Positions 17,349-26,393 of a DNA stretch of 64,000 nt are shown in pieces (position 1 is the stretch's first letter; every line of letters starts with the position of its first letter). A model generated the notes under the pieces. That model saw nothing but the letters and a program-made list of their open reading frames with translations. It did no database searches and was not told the DNA's origin. The DNA is from Sulfitobacter donghicola DSW-25 = KCTC 12864 = JCM 14565 (lineage in GTDB: Bacteria > Pseudomonadota > Alphaproteobacteria > Rhodobacterales > Rhodobacteraceae): contig NZ_JASF01000005.1 in NCBI RefSeq assembly GCF_000622405.1, positions 62,001 to 126,000 on the forward strand. The letters are read 5' to 3'. A program made the position numbers and the translations under genes.

Positions 17349-19078
17349 GCTGCACGGTCCTGTTTCATCGGCAGCAACATCACCGTAAAGCACGCCCCTT
17401 GCGCTGTATTATGCACCCTGATCTCTCCTCCGACGCTTTGCACAATGGCATAGCTGATCGACAGGCCCAGCCCAATACCTTTGGCGGCGCCAACTTCTTT
17501 GGTTGAATAAAAGGGGTCAAATACCTGTTCAGGGGCCTCTATGCCGTGGCCTGTATCGGTGATTGTCACGGTAACGGCGTCAGCCTGAGCGATCTTGATC
17601 TCTAATCGGCGCTCCTGCACATCCTGCATCGCGTCCAAAGCGTTGGTGACGAGGTTCACAAAAACCTGACCAAGGCGGACCTCGCCCCCCTGCACCCAGA
17701 TCGGGGCCTGTGGGGCCTCAAACTCCAGCGTCACAGCCATGGTCGCGCGCCGCGCCTGTGTCAGCTCAAGAGCCGAGCCCAGCACCCGCCCCAGATCAAC
17801 CTGCACCTGCTGCACGGTTTCCTGTTTGGAAAACGCCCGCAGGTTTTTGATGATCCGCCCCATGCGATCGGCCATATCCGAGATACGGGACAGGTTTTCA
17901 GCTGCGCGTTCGGGTTTGTCGCGCTCGATGAATTTCACCCCGTTTTCAGCAAAGGATTGCACCGCCATCAGCGGCTGGTTCAGCTCATGGCTGATCCCCG
18001 CGCTAAGCTGCCCCAACGCGCTCAGCTTGCTGGCTTGGACCAGATCATCCTGTGCTTGGGCCAAGGCCAGTTGTGCCTCGGATCTCTCTGCGGCCTCGCG
18101 GCGCAATTCGTTGTTGATGTCGCGCAAGGCCTGTGTGCGCGCCTTTACCCGTGCCTCTAGCTGGGCATTGGCCAATGCCAGCGTGCGCCGCCTTTCTGTC
18201 GCCAGAAACAAGAGCGCACCAAACGCAAGGCACAGCGCCGCAACCGCAGCGGCCTGTGATGCCGCCAGCCGCCTCACAGGCGCCACATCCAGCAGCACTT
18301 CGCCTGTCATGCCGATGACGGGCAAATCTTGGGTGAGGTGCAGCGCGTCTTGGGGCAGATAGGGCCCCCCTCGCAAACGCCAGATTTCATGGCCTGCGAT
18401 ACGGGATTCTTCGAAATCCATCTGCTGGGCAAGCTGCACAAGATCATCGCGATCAGGCCGTTGCCACAGAACCAGCTCGGATCGGTTGGAAACCTGAACG
18501 CGGCCTTGCCCATCGGTGAAAAATACCGGTGGCGTATCACCGCGCCATGCGTAATCAACTGACGCCAGATCAGTAGAGACAACAAGCGCCCCCATCGTTT
18601 CGCCAGAGGCCGCAAAAACCGGCGCTGCGTAAAAGTAGCTACGCCCAGAGCCCGCGCCATAGCCGCGCCCTAACGCGCCGTTCAAAGCGCGGCGCACAAA
18701 GGCCCCTGCCCCCGTTATGCCAGCGCCATTTCCTGCGGCAGCCAGCACGCGCCCTGAACGGTCAACCACCATCACATCCAACGCCGCCGCCTTATCCGCA
18801 GCGCTTTGCAACAGATCATTATCCGAGGGACCGGCGCCGTTCTGGGCCAACACATTTAGCACCTGCGGGTGGTCCGCCATGATAACGGCAAGGTCGCGGT
18901 AGCGCTGTAATTGCCCCACCAAACGGTCACTCGCCAATGCCAGATCCGCAGTGCCGCGCGCCGCCAGCTGTGCCATGCCACGATGCACCGCATAGCGCCA
19001 CACCCCCGTAGACAGAGCGGCGACACAGATCAAGAAAACAACAATGCTGAGACCACGACGGCCATTTCCAAGTTTCAT
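17345..19078 (-). CDS. dctB: C4-dicarboxylate sensor histidine kinase DctB
   Basis: 577 residues. A transmembrane segment (about 10-28), a periplasmic sensor region of PDC type (about 30-270, with RYRDLAVIMADHPQV near its start, typical of DctB), a second membrane segment (about 275-300), a coiled coil, and the kinase core: H-box GISHELNQPLMAVQSFAENG, N-box NLVTNALDAM, DTGHGI, and the FDPFYSTKEVGAAKGIGLGLSIS ATP lid, cited here in pieces: FDPFYSTK and GIGLGLS. It would sense dicarboxylates outside the cell and phosphorylate the co-encoded DctD-type regulator. Confidence 0.92.
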   Translation of the reverse strand: MKLGNGRRGLSIVVFLICVAALSTGVWRYAVHRGMAQLAARGTADLALASDRLVGQLQRYRDLAVIMADHPQVLNVLAQNGAGPSDNDLLQSAADKAAALDVMVVDRSGRVLAAAGNGAGITGAGAFVRRALNGALGRGYGAGSGRSYFYAAPVFAASGETMGALVVSTDLASVDYAWRGDTPPVFFTDGQGRVQVSNRSELVLWQRPDRDDLVQLAQQMDFEESRIAGHEIWRLRGGPYLPQDALHLTQDLPVIGMTGEVLLDVAPVRRLAASQAAAVAALCLAFGALLFLATERRRTLALANAQLEARVKARTQALRDINNELRREAAERSEAQLALAQAQDDLVQASKLSALGQLSAGISHELNQPLMAVQSFAENGVKFIERDKPERAAENLSRISDMADRMGRIIKNLRAFSKQETVQQVQVDLGRVLGSALELTQARRATMAVTLEFEAPQAPIWVQGGEVRLGQVFVNLVTNALDAMQDVQERRLEIKIAQADAVTVTITDTGHGIEAPEQVFDPFYSTKEVGAAKGIGLGLSISYAIVQSVGGEIRVHNTAQGACFTVMLLPMKQDRAA

Positions 19079-19137
19079 GGCAACAATTTACGCGAGCTAC
19101 CTTGCATTGGCCAGCACATCTGCGCCTTGATGCCGCT

Positions 19138-20328
19138 ATGATTCACTTGCACCAATCCCCGCATGATCCCGCGTTTATCCAAAACCCTTATCCGTTTTAT
19201 GACCGCGCGCGCAGCCTTGGCCCGATTACCTATTGGGAGGATTACGCCATGCCTTGTGCCTTTGATGCGGCAACGGTGAATGCGCTGCTGCGGGATCGCC
19301 GTTTGGGCCGCGCAGCGCCTGCGGATCAACGGCGCAAGGTGCCCGATCACCTCGTGCCCTTTCAAGCGATCGAGCAACACTCGATGCTGGAACTCGAACC
19401 ACCAACCCACACCCGCCTGCGCGGATTGGTGTTACGGGCGTTCACCTCGCGGCGGATCAAATCGTTAGAACCCGATATACATGCTGTCACTGACGAGCTT
19501 TTGGCGGCGCTCCCCCATGATTGCGCCTTTGACCTGATCCCCGCCTTTTGCACGCAGCTGCCTGTGCGCATCATTGCCCGCCTTTTGGGGGTGCCAGAGG
19601 GAATGGCCCCTGACCTGCTGAACTGGTCCAACGATATGGTCGCCATGTATCAGGCAGGCCGTACGCGGGAAATCGAGGATGCTGCGGCAGCCGCTGCGAC
19701 CGAGTTTTCCGAATTCCTGACCAAATACATCGACGCGCGCCGCAACAAGCCTGCCGATGATCTCATCACCCAACTGATCGCCGCTGAGGAAGATGGCGAA
19801 AAGCTGAGCACAGACGAGCTGATCGGCACATGTGTTCTGCTGCTAAACGCAGGGCACGAGGCGACCGTGCATAGTTTGGGCAATGCGGTGAAATGCCTGC
19901 TGGAAAACGCAACCCCCTCCGAGGCGTTAACCCCCAGCGCCATTGCAGGCACCTGCGAAGAGCTGTTCCGCTATACCCCGCCCCTGCACATGTTTGACCG
20001 CTATGTTTACGAGGATGTTGAAATCGCGGGCGAAACGCTGCCGGCGGGCAGCCGTGTGGGGCTGGTTCTTGGGGCGGCTGGGCGTGATCCTGCGGTCTAT
20101 GCTGACGCGGCGACATTTCGCTATGATCGCAACGGCAAACCCCATGCCGCCTTTGGCGGCGGGTTACATTTTTGCGTCGGCGCGCCGCTTGCGCGGATGG
20201 AGATGCAGATCGCCCTGCCTGCGTTTTTTGCCCGTTTTCCAACCCTCGCCTTGGCCGAGGAGCCCGTGTTTTCCGACAGCTACCATTTTCACAAACTCGA
20301 CCGCCTGATGGTCAGCGGCTTGGGCTAA
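19138..20328 (+). CDS. Cytochrome P450
   Basis: 396 residues, a soluble bacterial-type P450. Seen: the I-helix oxygen-activation motif NAGHEATVHSLG, the K-helix ExxR in EELFRYTPP, the PERF-like region, and the haem loop FGGGLHFCVGAPLARME with the Cys ligand. The N-terminal FIQNPYPFYDRARSLGPI is typical of class I bacterial CYPs, which need a separate ferredoxin and reductase; none is adjacent. The ATG at 19138 lies 59 bases from the divergent dctB start. Substrate unknown. Confidence 0.93.
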   Translation: MIHLHQSPHDPAFIQNPYPFYDRARSLGPITYWEDYAMPCAFDAATVNALLRDRRLGRAAPADQRRKVPDHLVPFQAIEQHSMLELEPPTHTRLRGLVLRAFTSRRIKSLEPDIHAVTDELLAALPHDCAFDLIPAFCTQLPVRIIARLLGVPEGMAPDLLNWSNDMVAMYQAGRTREIEDAAAAAATEFSEFLTKYIDARRNKPADDLITQLIAAEEDGEKLSTDELIGTCVLLLNAGHEATVHSLGNAVKCLLENATPSEALTPSAIAGTCEELFRYTPPLHMFDRYVYEDVEIAGETLPAGSRVGLVLGAAGRDPAVYADAATFRYDRNGKPHAAFGGGLHFCVGAPLARMEMQIALPAFFARFPTLALAEEPVFSDSYHFHKLDRLMVSGLG

Positions 20329-20786
20329 AGCGGTAGCATCGTGGTTGATTTGATCTGCTCCATCGACAGCAACGCCGTTACGTTGTGCACGCGCACTTCG
20401 GCGATCAGCGCCTGATAAAAGCGATCATAGGCGCGGGCGTTTTCCACACGCACCTTTAGGATATAGTCGATGTCCCCCGCCAAGCGATGCGCCTCTTGCA
20501 CCTCGGGGCGATCCTGAAGCGCCTTGAGAAAGCGCCCCTGCCAATCGGCTTCGTGTTCGGAGGTGCGGATCAGAACAAAGAAACACGCCTCAAACCCCAG
20601 CGCCTCGGCATCCAGCACCACAGTCTGCTGACCGATCACCCCAGCCTCGCGCATTTTGCGAATCCGGTTCCAGACGGGCGTCTTGGAACTGCCCACTTCG
20701 CGGGCAATATCGTCCAATGAGCGGCTGGCGTCCTGCTGCAGTGCAGCCAAAATTTTCCGATCTGTATCGTCTATTCGAACGTTCAT
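20325..20786 (-). CDS. Lrp/AsnC-family transcriptional regulator
   Basis: 153 residues. An N-terminal helix-turn-helix (LDDIAREVGSSKTPVWNRIRKM) and a C-terminal ligand/RAM domain (EVQEAHRLAGDIDYILKVRV). Start 20786 follows GGAGAAG. It is divergent from the cysG sulfite assimilation operon across 140 bases that contain two inverted repeats, so it probably controls that operon and itself, perhaps in response to cysteine or another sulfur metabolite. Confidence 0.93.
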   Translation of the reverse strand: MNVRIDDTDRKILAALQQDASRSLDDIAREVGSSKTPVWNRIRKMREAGVIGQQTVVLDAEALGFEACFFVLIRTSEHEADWQGRFLKALQDRPEVQEAHRLAGDIDYILKVRVENARAYDRFYQALIAEVRVHNVTALLSMEQIKSTTMLPL

Positions 20787-20830
20787 TCTGCTTCTCCGGT
20801 CCTTTTGGTCTGGATGTTCTCTTTTGCACT

Positions 20831-20893
20831 CTAGATAGAACATATGTCCTTATCTAGCCACCTATATGGCGAAATAATAGGAAAATATCCTAT
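20831..20893. promoter_or_regulatory. Two inverted repeats in the lrp-cysG divergent region
   Basis: CTAGATA (20831-20837) and TATCTAG (20851-20857) form a perfect 7-bp inverted repeat with a 13-base spacer; ATAGGA (20877-20882) and TCCTAT (20888-20893) form a second with a 5-base spacer, 33 bases before the cysG start. The stretch is AT-rich, as Lrp-family sites and promoters usually are. Confidence 0.6.
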
Positions 20894-20926
20894 ATTACCC
20901 CTAACAACACAGAGGAAACCGCCCCG

Positions 20927-22321
20927 ATGGACCACTTCCCGATCTTTCTGAGCACAAAAGACGCACATATCATTGTCTCCGGAGGCCAAGATGCCGCCGT
21001 GGCAAAGCTGCGTCTGTTGATGAAATCCTCTGCGCGCATCTCGGTTTTTGCAGCAGATCCCGCACCAGAGATCGAACGCTGGCATCGCGAAGGTAAACTT
21101 TCCCTTCATGCCCGCGCTCTGGCGGAGGGTGACACAGCACAGGCCGCATTGTTCTACGGCGCCAATGAGGATGCGGTTGAAGATGCCCGTACCGCTGCAT
21201 TGGCCCATAAAGATGGCGTTCTGGTAAACATCGTTGATAACCTGCAAGACAGCCAGTTTATCACCCCCGCCATTGTTGATCGTGACCCCGTCACAATCGC
21301 CATTGGCACCGAAGGAGCCGCCCCTGTTCTGGCCCGCGCGATTAAGGCTGATCTGGAAGAGCGCCTTCCCCAATCGCTGGGCACGCTGGCGCGTATCGGC
21401 AAAACCTTTCGCGCCGCAGCAGAAGCGCTGCCGTTTGGCCGTGCGCGCCGTGATTTCTGGCGCGGCTATTATTTTGACGCTGGCCCAAAGGCGATTGCCG
21501 AGGGGCATGCGCAGGTACAACCCGCGCTTGAAAAACTATTGGACAATCATTTGAACAAAACCGCCCGCAGCGGTCACATCGCTTTTGTCGGGGGTGGCCC
21601 AGGTGACCCCGAGCTGCTGACGCTCAAGGCGCGCCGCGCTTTGGACGAGGCCGATGTGGTGATTTACGACCGCCTGATCAGTCCAGAAATTCTGGAACTG
21701 GCCCGCCGCGAAGCCACCATGATTGACGTGGGCAAAGAAGGCTTTGGCGAACATACGCCGCAGGAATACATCAACGCATTGCTGGTCAAACATGCCAAAG
21801 CTGGTGCGCAGGTTGTGCGCCTGAAATCTGGCGATGCAACTGTTTTCGGGCGTTTGGACGAAGAAATAGACGCGGTCGATGCCCATGGCATCGGCTGGCA
21901 TATCGTTCCCGGGATCACCTCGGCCTCGGCTGCGGTTGCAGCGATCGGGCAAAGCCTGACCAAACGCGGGCGCAATGCTTCTGTTCGGTTCCTGACGGGG
22001 CACGACATGAAAGGCTTTGCCGATCATGATTGGTCTGCCCTTGCCCGCGCGGGCGAGGTTGCCGCGATCTATATGGGCAAAAAATCGGCACGGTTTGTGC
22101 AGGGTCGCCTGTTGATGCATGGCGCGGACCGTCAGACCCCGATCACAATCATCGAAAACGCCTCGCGCGCGGATCAGCGGGTGATTGAAACCACGCTAGA
22201 CGCCCTGCCCGCGACGCTTCATGCCGCTGCCCTCACGGGTCCGGCGCTCACCTTTCTTGGCCTCGCCCCTCGTGCGGCTGTGGCTCTTGCTCCTACCTTT
22301 CAGATTGAGGAATTCGCCTGA
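20927..22321 (+). CDS. cysG: Siroheme synthase CysG (uroporphyrinogen methyltransferase/precorrin-2 dehydrogenase/ferrochelatase)
   Basis: 464 residues with both expected halves. N-terminal dehydrogenase/chelatase: the nucleotide loop is VSGGQDAAVAKLRLL (one Gly of the usual GGG is Ser), followed by NIVDNLQDSQFITPAIV. C-terminal SUMT: FVGGGPGDPELLTLKARRAL, DVVIYDRLIS, VVRLKSGDATVFGR, VPGITSASAAVAAIG and LTGHD. It makes sirohaem for the sulfite reductase encoded two genes downstream. The stop overlaps the DUF2849 start. Confidence 0.95.
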   Translation: MDHFPIFLSTKDAHIIVSGGQDAAVAKLRLLMKSSARISVFAADPAPEIERWHREGKLSLHARALAEGDTAQAALFYGANEDAVEDARTAALAHKDGVLVNIVDNLQDSQFITPAIVDRDPVTIAIGTEGAAPVLARAIKADLEERLPQSLGTLARIGKTFRAAAEALPFGRARRDFWRGYYFDAGPKAIAEGHAQVQPALEKLLDNHLNKTARSGHIAFVGGGPGDPELLTLKARRALDEADVVIYDRLISPEILELARREATMIDVGKEGFGEHTPQEYINALLVKHAKAGAQVVRLKSGDATVFGRLDEEIDAVDAHGIGWHIVPGITSASAAVAAIGQSLTKRGRNASVRFLTGHDMKGFADHDWSALARAGEVAAIYMGKKSARFVQGRLLMHGADRQTPITIIENASRADQRVIETTLDALPATLHAAALTGPALTFLGLAPRAAVALAPTFQIEEFA

Positions 22322-22617
22322 TGGCAAAAGCATTCAAACCTTCCGTTATTACGGCCAATGACCTTCTTGAAGGAGATGTGGTGTATCTGAGCGGCGCGGA
22401 CTGGGTCCGTGCCTTGAGCGATGCCGAAGTTATCGCCGACGAAGCAGAGGCCAACGACCGCCTGACAAAAGCGTCAGCGCGTGCCGCCGAGGTTGTCGGC
22501 GTCTACCTGACCCCTGTCGCCACCGAAGACGGCACCATCCAGACCACCCATTTTCGCGAAGAATTCCGCGCAACCGGACCTTCCAACTATGCCCATGGCA
22601 AACAGGAGCGCGCATAA
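22321..22617 (+). CDS. DUF2849 family protein of the sulfite assimilation operon
   Basis: 98 residues, sandwiched between cysG and the sulfite reductase gene with one-base overlaps at both ends. The sequence starts KPSVITANDLLEGDVVYL and ends near ATGPSNYAHGKQ, the pattern I associate with DUF2849. Function is not established; the constant position suggests an accessory role in sulfite reduction. Confidence 0.85.
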   Translation: MAKAFKPSVITANDLLEGDVVYLSGADWVRALSDAEVIADEAEANDRLTKASARAAEVVGVYLTPVATEDGTIQTTHFREEFRATGPSNYAHGKQERA

Positions 22618-24281
22618 TGTACAGCTATACAGACTTTGACGCCAATTTTCTGGCCGAACGCAACGCCCAGTTCCGCTCTCAGGTGGAGCGCCGCATTGAT
22701 GGCAGCCTGACCGAGGATGAGTTCAAGCCTTTTCGCCTGATGAATGGTCTATACCTTCAGCTGCATGCTTATATGCTGCGGGTTGCGATCCCCTATGGCA
22801 CGTTGAACGGCGCGCAAATGCATAGGCTGGCGGATATTGCTGACAAATGGGACAAGGGCTATGGCCATTTCACCACCCGTCAGAACATCCAGTACAACTG
22901 GCCCAAGCTGCGCGATGTGCCTGACATGCTGGATGCTTTGGGTGAGGTGAACATGCACGCGATCCAGACCTCGGGGAACACCATCCGCAACGTGACGGCA
23001 GACCATTTCGCTGGCGCCGCCGCGGATGAGATCGCCGATCCCCGCCCTGTGGCCGAGCTGATCCGCCAGTGGTCCACCGACCACCCCGAATTCCAAGCCC
23101 TGCCGCGCAAGTTCAAGGTTGCAGTCTCTGGCGCGCCCCATGACCGCGCTGTGCTGAAAGCCCATGACATTGGCATCCAGATCGTCGAACGTGACGGTGT
23201 GCTGGGCTATGAAGTGATCGTCGGTGGGGGCCTTGGCCGCACCCCGATGATCGGCAAAACCCTGTATGATTTCGTCTCTGGCGAAGATCTGCTGCCAACC
23301 TTGGAAGCCATTGTATCGGTTTATAACCTGTTGGGGCGCCGCGATAATAAATATAAGGCGCGGATCAAGATCACCGTGCATGAAAACGGCATCGAAGACA
23401 TTCGCGCCCGCGTTGATGCGCGCTATGCGCTGATCCGCCCGCTGTTTACCGGCGTTGACCAGCAGATGCTGGCGCGGATCGAAGATGACTTTGCCCTGCC
23501 AAAGTTTAACACCAAATCAATCGCCCCGTTTGAGAGCGCCTATACCAATGATCCGGTGTTCCGTTCATGGGCAGATACCAACCTCGCCGCGCACCGCGAA
23601 GAGGGTTATGCAATTGTGTCCATCTCGCTCAAGGCGCATGGCGCAACACCGGGGGATGCCACATCTGAACAGATGCGTGTCATGGCAGAGCTGGCCAAAG
23701 AATACGGTCACGATGAGCTGCGCATCAGCCATGAGCAGAACGTCATCCTGCCCCATGTTCACCGCGCCGACCTGCCTGCCGTTCACGCCGCCCTAAAGGC
23801 CGTTGGTTTGGGCACCGCTAATATCGGGTTGATTTCGGATATCATCGCCTGCCCTGGTATGGATTATTGCGCCTTGGCCACGGCGCGTTCGATCCCGATT
23901 GCACAGGAAATCGCCACGCGGTTTGACGAGCTGAAGCTGGAACATGAGGTGGGGCCGCTCAAGGTCAAAATCTCGGGCTGCATCAACGCTTGTGGTCACC
24001 ACCACGTGGGTCACATCGGCATTCTGGGCCTAGATCGTGCTGGCGTGGAAAACTACCAGATCACGCTGGGCGGTGATGGATCGGAAGATGCCAGCATCGG
24101 CGAACGTGCAGGCCCCGGCTTTTCCGCGGAGGAGATCATTCCGGCCATCGAGCGTTTGGTGCTGGGTTATCTGGATCTGCGCTCTGACCCGTCCGAGACC
24201 TTTTTGCAAACATACCGCCGCCTCGGCCTCGCGCCGTTCAAAGCAGTCCTTTATCCAGAGGTTAAGGTAAATGCCGCGTAA
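22617..24281 (+). CDS. cysI: Assimilatory sulfite reductase, sirohaem/4Fe-4S subunit
   Basis: 554 residues with duplicated nitrite/sulfite reductase ferredoxin-like and sirohaem domains. Substrate-site basics are present in GHFTTRQNIQYNW, and the cluster/sirohaem ligands are CPGMDYC and CINACGHHHVGHIG. A nitrite reductase reading is possible on sequence alone, but the operon with cysG, cysH and a ferredoxin-NADP reductase points to sulfite. The absence of a CysJ flavoprotein implies ferredoxin as electron donor. It overlaps cysH by 11 bases. Confidence 0.93.
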   Translation: MYSYTDFDANFLAERNAQFRSQVERRIDGSLTEDEFKPFRLMNGLYLQLHAYMLRVAIPYGTLNGAQMHRLADIADKWDKGYGHFTTRQNIQYNWPKLRDVPDMLDALGEVNMHAIQTSGNTIRNVTADHFAGAAADEIADPRPVAELIRQWSTDHPEFQALPRKFKVAVSGAPHDRAVLKAHDIGIQIVERDGVLGYEVIVGGGLGRTPMIGKTLYDFVSGEDLLPTLEAIVSVYNLLGRRDNKYKARIKITVHENGIEDIRARVDARYALIRPLFTGVDQQMLARIEDDFALPKFNTKSIAPFESAYTNDPVFRSWADTNLAAHREEGYAIVSISLKAHGATPGDATSEQMRVMAELAKEYGHDELRISHEQNVILPHVHRADLPAVHAALKAVGLGTANIGLISDIIACPGMDYCALATARSIPIAQEIATRFDELKLEHEVGPLKVKISGCINACGHHHVGHIGILGLDRAGVENYQITLGGDGSEDASIGERAGPGFSAEEIIPAIERLVLGYLDLRSDPSETFLQTYRRLGLAPFKAVLYPEVKVNAA

Positions 24282-24993
24282 CCTGCCCCCCCAAGCCCGC
24301 GTTGAAATGCTCAACGCGGCGCTAAAGCACCACTCGGCGCCAGATATCCTGAAAACCGCGTTTGACGTGGTGCCCAATCTGGCGCTGGTCTCTAGCTTTG
24401 GCGCTGAAAGTGTTGCGTTGCTATATCTCGCCTCGCGCGTCAATCCAGATGTGCAGGTGATCTTTATTGATACGATGTTGCTGTTTCCAGAAACTTTGCA
24501 GTATCAAAAAGAGGTCGCCAAGACCTTGGGATTGCGCCGCGTGCAGGTTTTGCGTGCCAATACGGCTTTGGAAGACCCTGACAACACGCTGCTTCAACGC
24601 AACACCGATGCCTGCTGTGATTTGCGCAAAACCCGTGTGCTGGATAAGGCCCTGTCGGGCTATGACGGCTGGATCACAGGCCGGAAACGGTTCCAATCGG
24701 GCGAGCGATCTTCACTGGTTCCGTTTGAGACCGAAGAAGGCACAGGCCGGATCAAGGTGAATCCGCTGGCCCATTGGACCCGCGAAGATGTGCTGCAATA
24801 TATCGAAGAAAACAACCTGCCGCGCCATCCGCTGGTGGCCAAAGGTTATCCTTCGATCGGCTGTGCGCCTTGCACATCGCCGGTTGCAGAGGGTGAAGAT
24901 ATTCGCGCCGGACGCTGGCGCGGCGAAGACAAAGATGAATGTGGCATCCATTTTGTGAATGGTAAAATGGTTCGCGTAGGAGCACCAACATGA
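24271..24993 (+). CDS. cysH: Adenylyl-sulfate (APS) reductase
   Basis: 240 residues. The PP-loop-type substrate site (SSFGAESVALLYL) and C-terminal active Cys region (ECGIH) are present. The extra pairs CC (DACCDLRK) and CxxC (CAPC) ligate a 4Fe-4S cluster, which separates APS reductases from PAPS reductases. It produces sulfite for the reductase just upstream. The stop overlaps the DUF934 start (ATGA). Confidence 0.95.
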   Translation: MPRNLPPQARVEMLNAALKHHSAPDILKTAFDVVPNLALVSSFGAESVALLYLASRVNPDVQVIFIDTMLLFPETLQYQKEVAKTLGLRRVQVLRANTALEDPDNTLLQRNTDACCDLRKTRVLDKALSGYDGWITGRKRFQSGERSSLVPFETEEGTGRIKVNPLAHWTREDVLQYIEENNLPRHPLVAKGYPSIGCAPCTSPVAEGEDIRAGRWRGEDKDECGIHFVNGKMVRVGAPT

Positions 24994-25391
24994 CGATTAT
25001 TGTAACTGATAACGGCTTTGCCTCAGACGATTGGGACAAGGGTTTTAGCGCCTCTGGAGCCGCAAATGATTGCACCGCTCTTGACCTGCCCTCAGACATC
25101 CACCCCGAAAAGGTTGAGCTGTCGTCGCAGATTGAAATGATCCGGATTGATTTCCCCTCTTCGGCGGATGGCCGCGGTTTCACGATCGCACGGGCTTTGC
25201 GCCTGCGCGGCTATACGGGGCGCCTGCGCGCGCGCGGTCAGGTGCTAGCGGATCAATACGCGATGGCCCGCCGTTCAGGATTTGACGAAGTCGAAATCGA
25301 CGAGGCACTTGCCGCCCGCCAGCCCGTGGATCAGTGGCAGTTTCGCGCCGATTGGAAGGCACATGACTATCAGGCCCGCTTGCGCGGCTAA
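24990..25391 (+). CDS. DUF934 family protein
   Basis: 133 residues. A conserved core FPSSADGRGFTIARALRLRGYTG, cited as FPSSADGRGF and LRLRGYTG, then LRARGQVLADQYAMARRSGFDEVE is characteristic of the DUF934 (oxidoreductase-like) family that accompanies cysH/cysI in alpha- and beta-proteobacteria. Biochemical role unproven; sulfite-reduction partner by context. Confidence 0.9.
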   Translation: MTIIVTDNGFASDDWDKGFSASGAANDCTALDLPSDIHPEKVELSSQIEMIRIDFPSSADGRGFTIARALRLRGYTGRLRARGQVLADQYAMARRSGFDEVEIDEALAARQPVDQWQFRADWKAHDYQARLRG

Positions 25392-25463
25392 AGCGCACAT
25401 TGCGCATCCTCCATCCCTAGTTTTATAGAAGGACTGCGGAGCCTCGCGCTCTGCGGATAAATC

Positions 25464-26312
25464 ATGACAGAGCAATCTCCCGTGACTACACAAACAGCAA
25501 AAGCCGTCCCCACCCTGCCTGATGCACAGACCGTTACCAAGGTAACCCACTGGACAGACAGATTGTTTTCATTCCGCGTGACGCGCCCTGCCTCGTTGCG
25601 GTTCCGCTCGGGCGAGTTTGTGATGATTGGCCTGATGGGTGAACCCCACCCTGAGACAGGCAAGCAAAAGCCGCTGCTGCGCGCCTATTCCATTGCCTCA
25701 CCTTCGTGGGACGAAGAGCTGGAATTTTACTCGATCAAGGTTCAAGACGGCCCGCTGACCTCGCGCTTGCAACACATCAAAGAAGGTGACGAGATCATCT
25801 TGCGCCCCAAACCTGTGGGCACACTGGTGCATGACGCCTTGTTGCCGGGCAAACGCATCTGGTTCTTCTCGACGGGTACGGGATTTGCCCCTTTCGCCAG
25901 CCTTCTGCGCGATCCTGAGACCTATGAAAAATTCGACGAGGTCATCATCACCCACACCTGCCGCGATGTTGCCGAGCTGGAATATTCGCGCAAGCTGATC
26001 GAAGATTTGCAAAGTGACGAGTTGATGCAGGAACTCATCGGCGCCGAGCATCTCGCCAAAATCCGCTATTACCCCACCACCACCCGCGAAGAGAGCCCCA
26101 AAATGGGCCGCATCACGACCTTGCTGTCGGATGGCACGGTTTTCCGCGATCTCGGGATTGATGGTATTTCGGTAGATACGGACCGCGCGATGGTTTGTGG
26201 CTCGATGGGGTTGAACGTGGACATCAAGGAAATCCTCGAAGGGTTTGGTCTGGAAGAAGGCGCGAATTCCGACCCTAAACACTATGTGGTCGAGAAAGCC
26301 TTTGTAGGCTAA
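25464..26312 (+). CDS. fpr: Ferredoxin-NADP(+) reductase
   Basis: 282 residues. FAD-binding RAYSIASP, the NADP-site FSTGTGFAPFASLLRDP, and the C-terminal MVCGSMGLNVDIKEILEGFGL with the final aromatic-poor VEKAFVG tail, as in the bacterial subclass I FPR of Rhodobacter. It sits 72 bases after DUF934 and likely supplies reduced ferredoxin (or flavodoxin) to CysI. A hairpin follows. Confidence 0.93.
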   Translation: MTEQSPVTTQTAKAVPTLPDAQTVTKVTHWTDRLFSFRVTRPASLRFRSGEFVMIGLMGEPHPETGKQKPLLRAYSIASPSWDEELEFYSIKVQDGPLTSRLQHIKEGDEIILRPKPVGTLVHDALLPGKRIWFFSTGTGFAPFASLLRDPETYEKFDEVIITHTCRDVAELEYSRKLIEDLQSDELMQELIGAEHLAKIRYYPTTTREESPKMGRITTLLSDGTVFRDLGIDGISVDTDRAMVCGSMGLNVDIKEILEGFGLEEGANSDPKHYVVEKAFVG

Positions 26313-26344
26313 CGCCGCGCGGAACATTTTCGTCCAAAGCATTC

Positions 26345-26378
26345 GGGGCGGCAGTGAATTGACATTCGCTGCCGCCCC
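26345..26378 (+). terminator. Strong hairpin after fpr
   Basis: GGGGCGGCAG (26345-26354) pairs with CTGCCGCCCC (26369-26378) and the stem extends inward with GAAT/ATTC around a TGAC loop. It ends immediately before the ATG at 26379, so that ATG is unlikely to be used. Confidence 0.75.
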
Positions 26379-26393
26379 ATGCGTGATCAGGGT

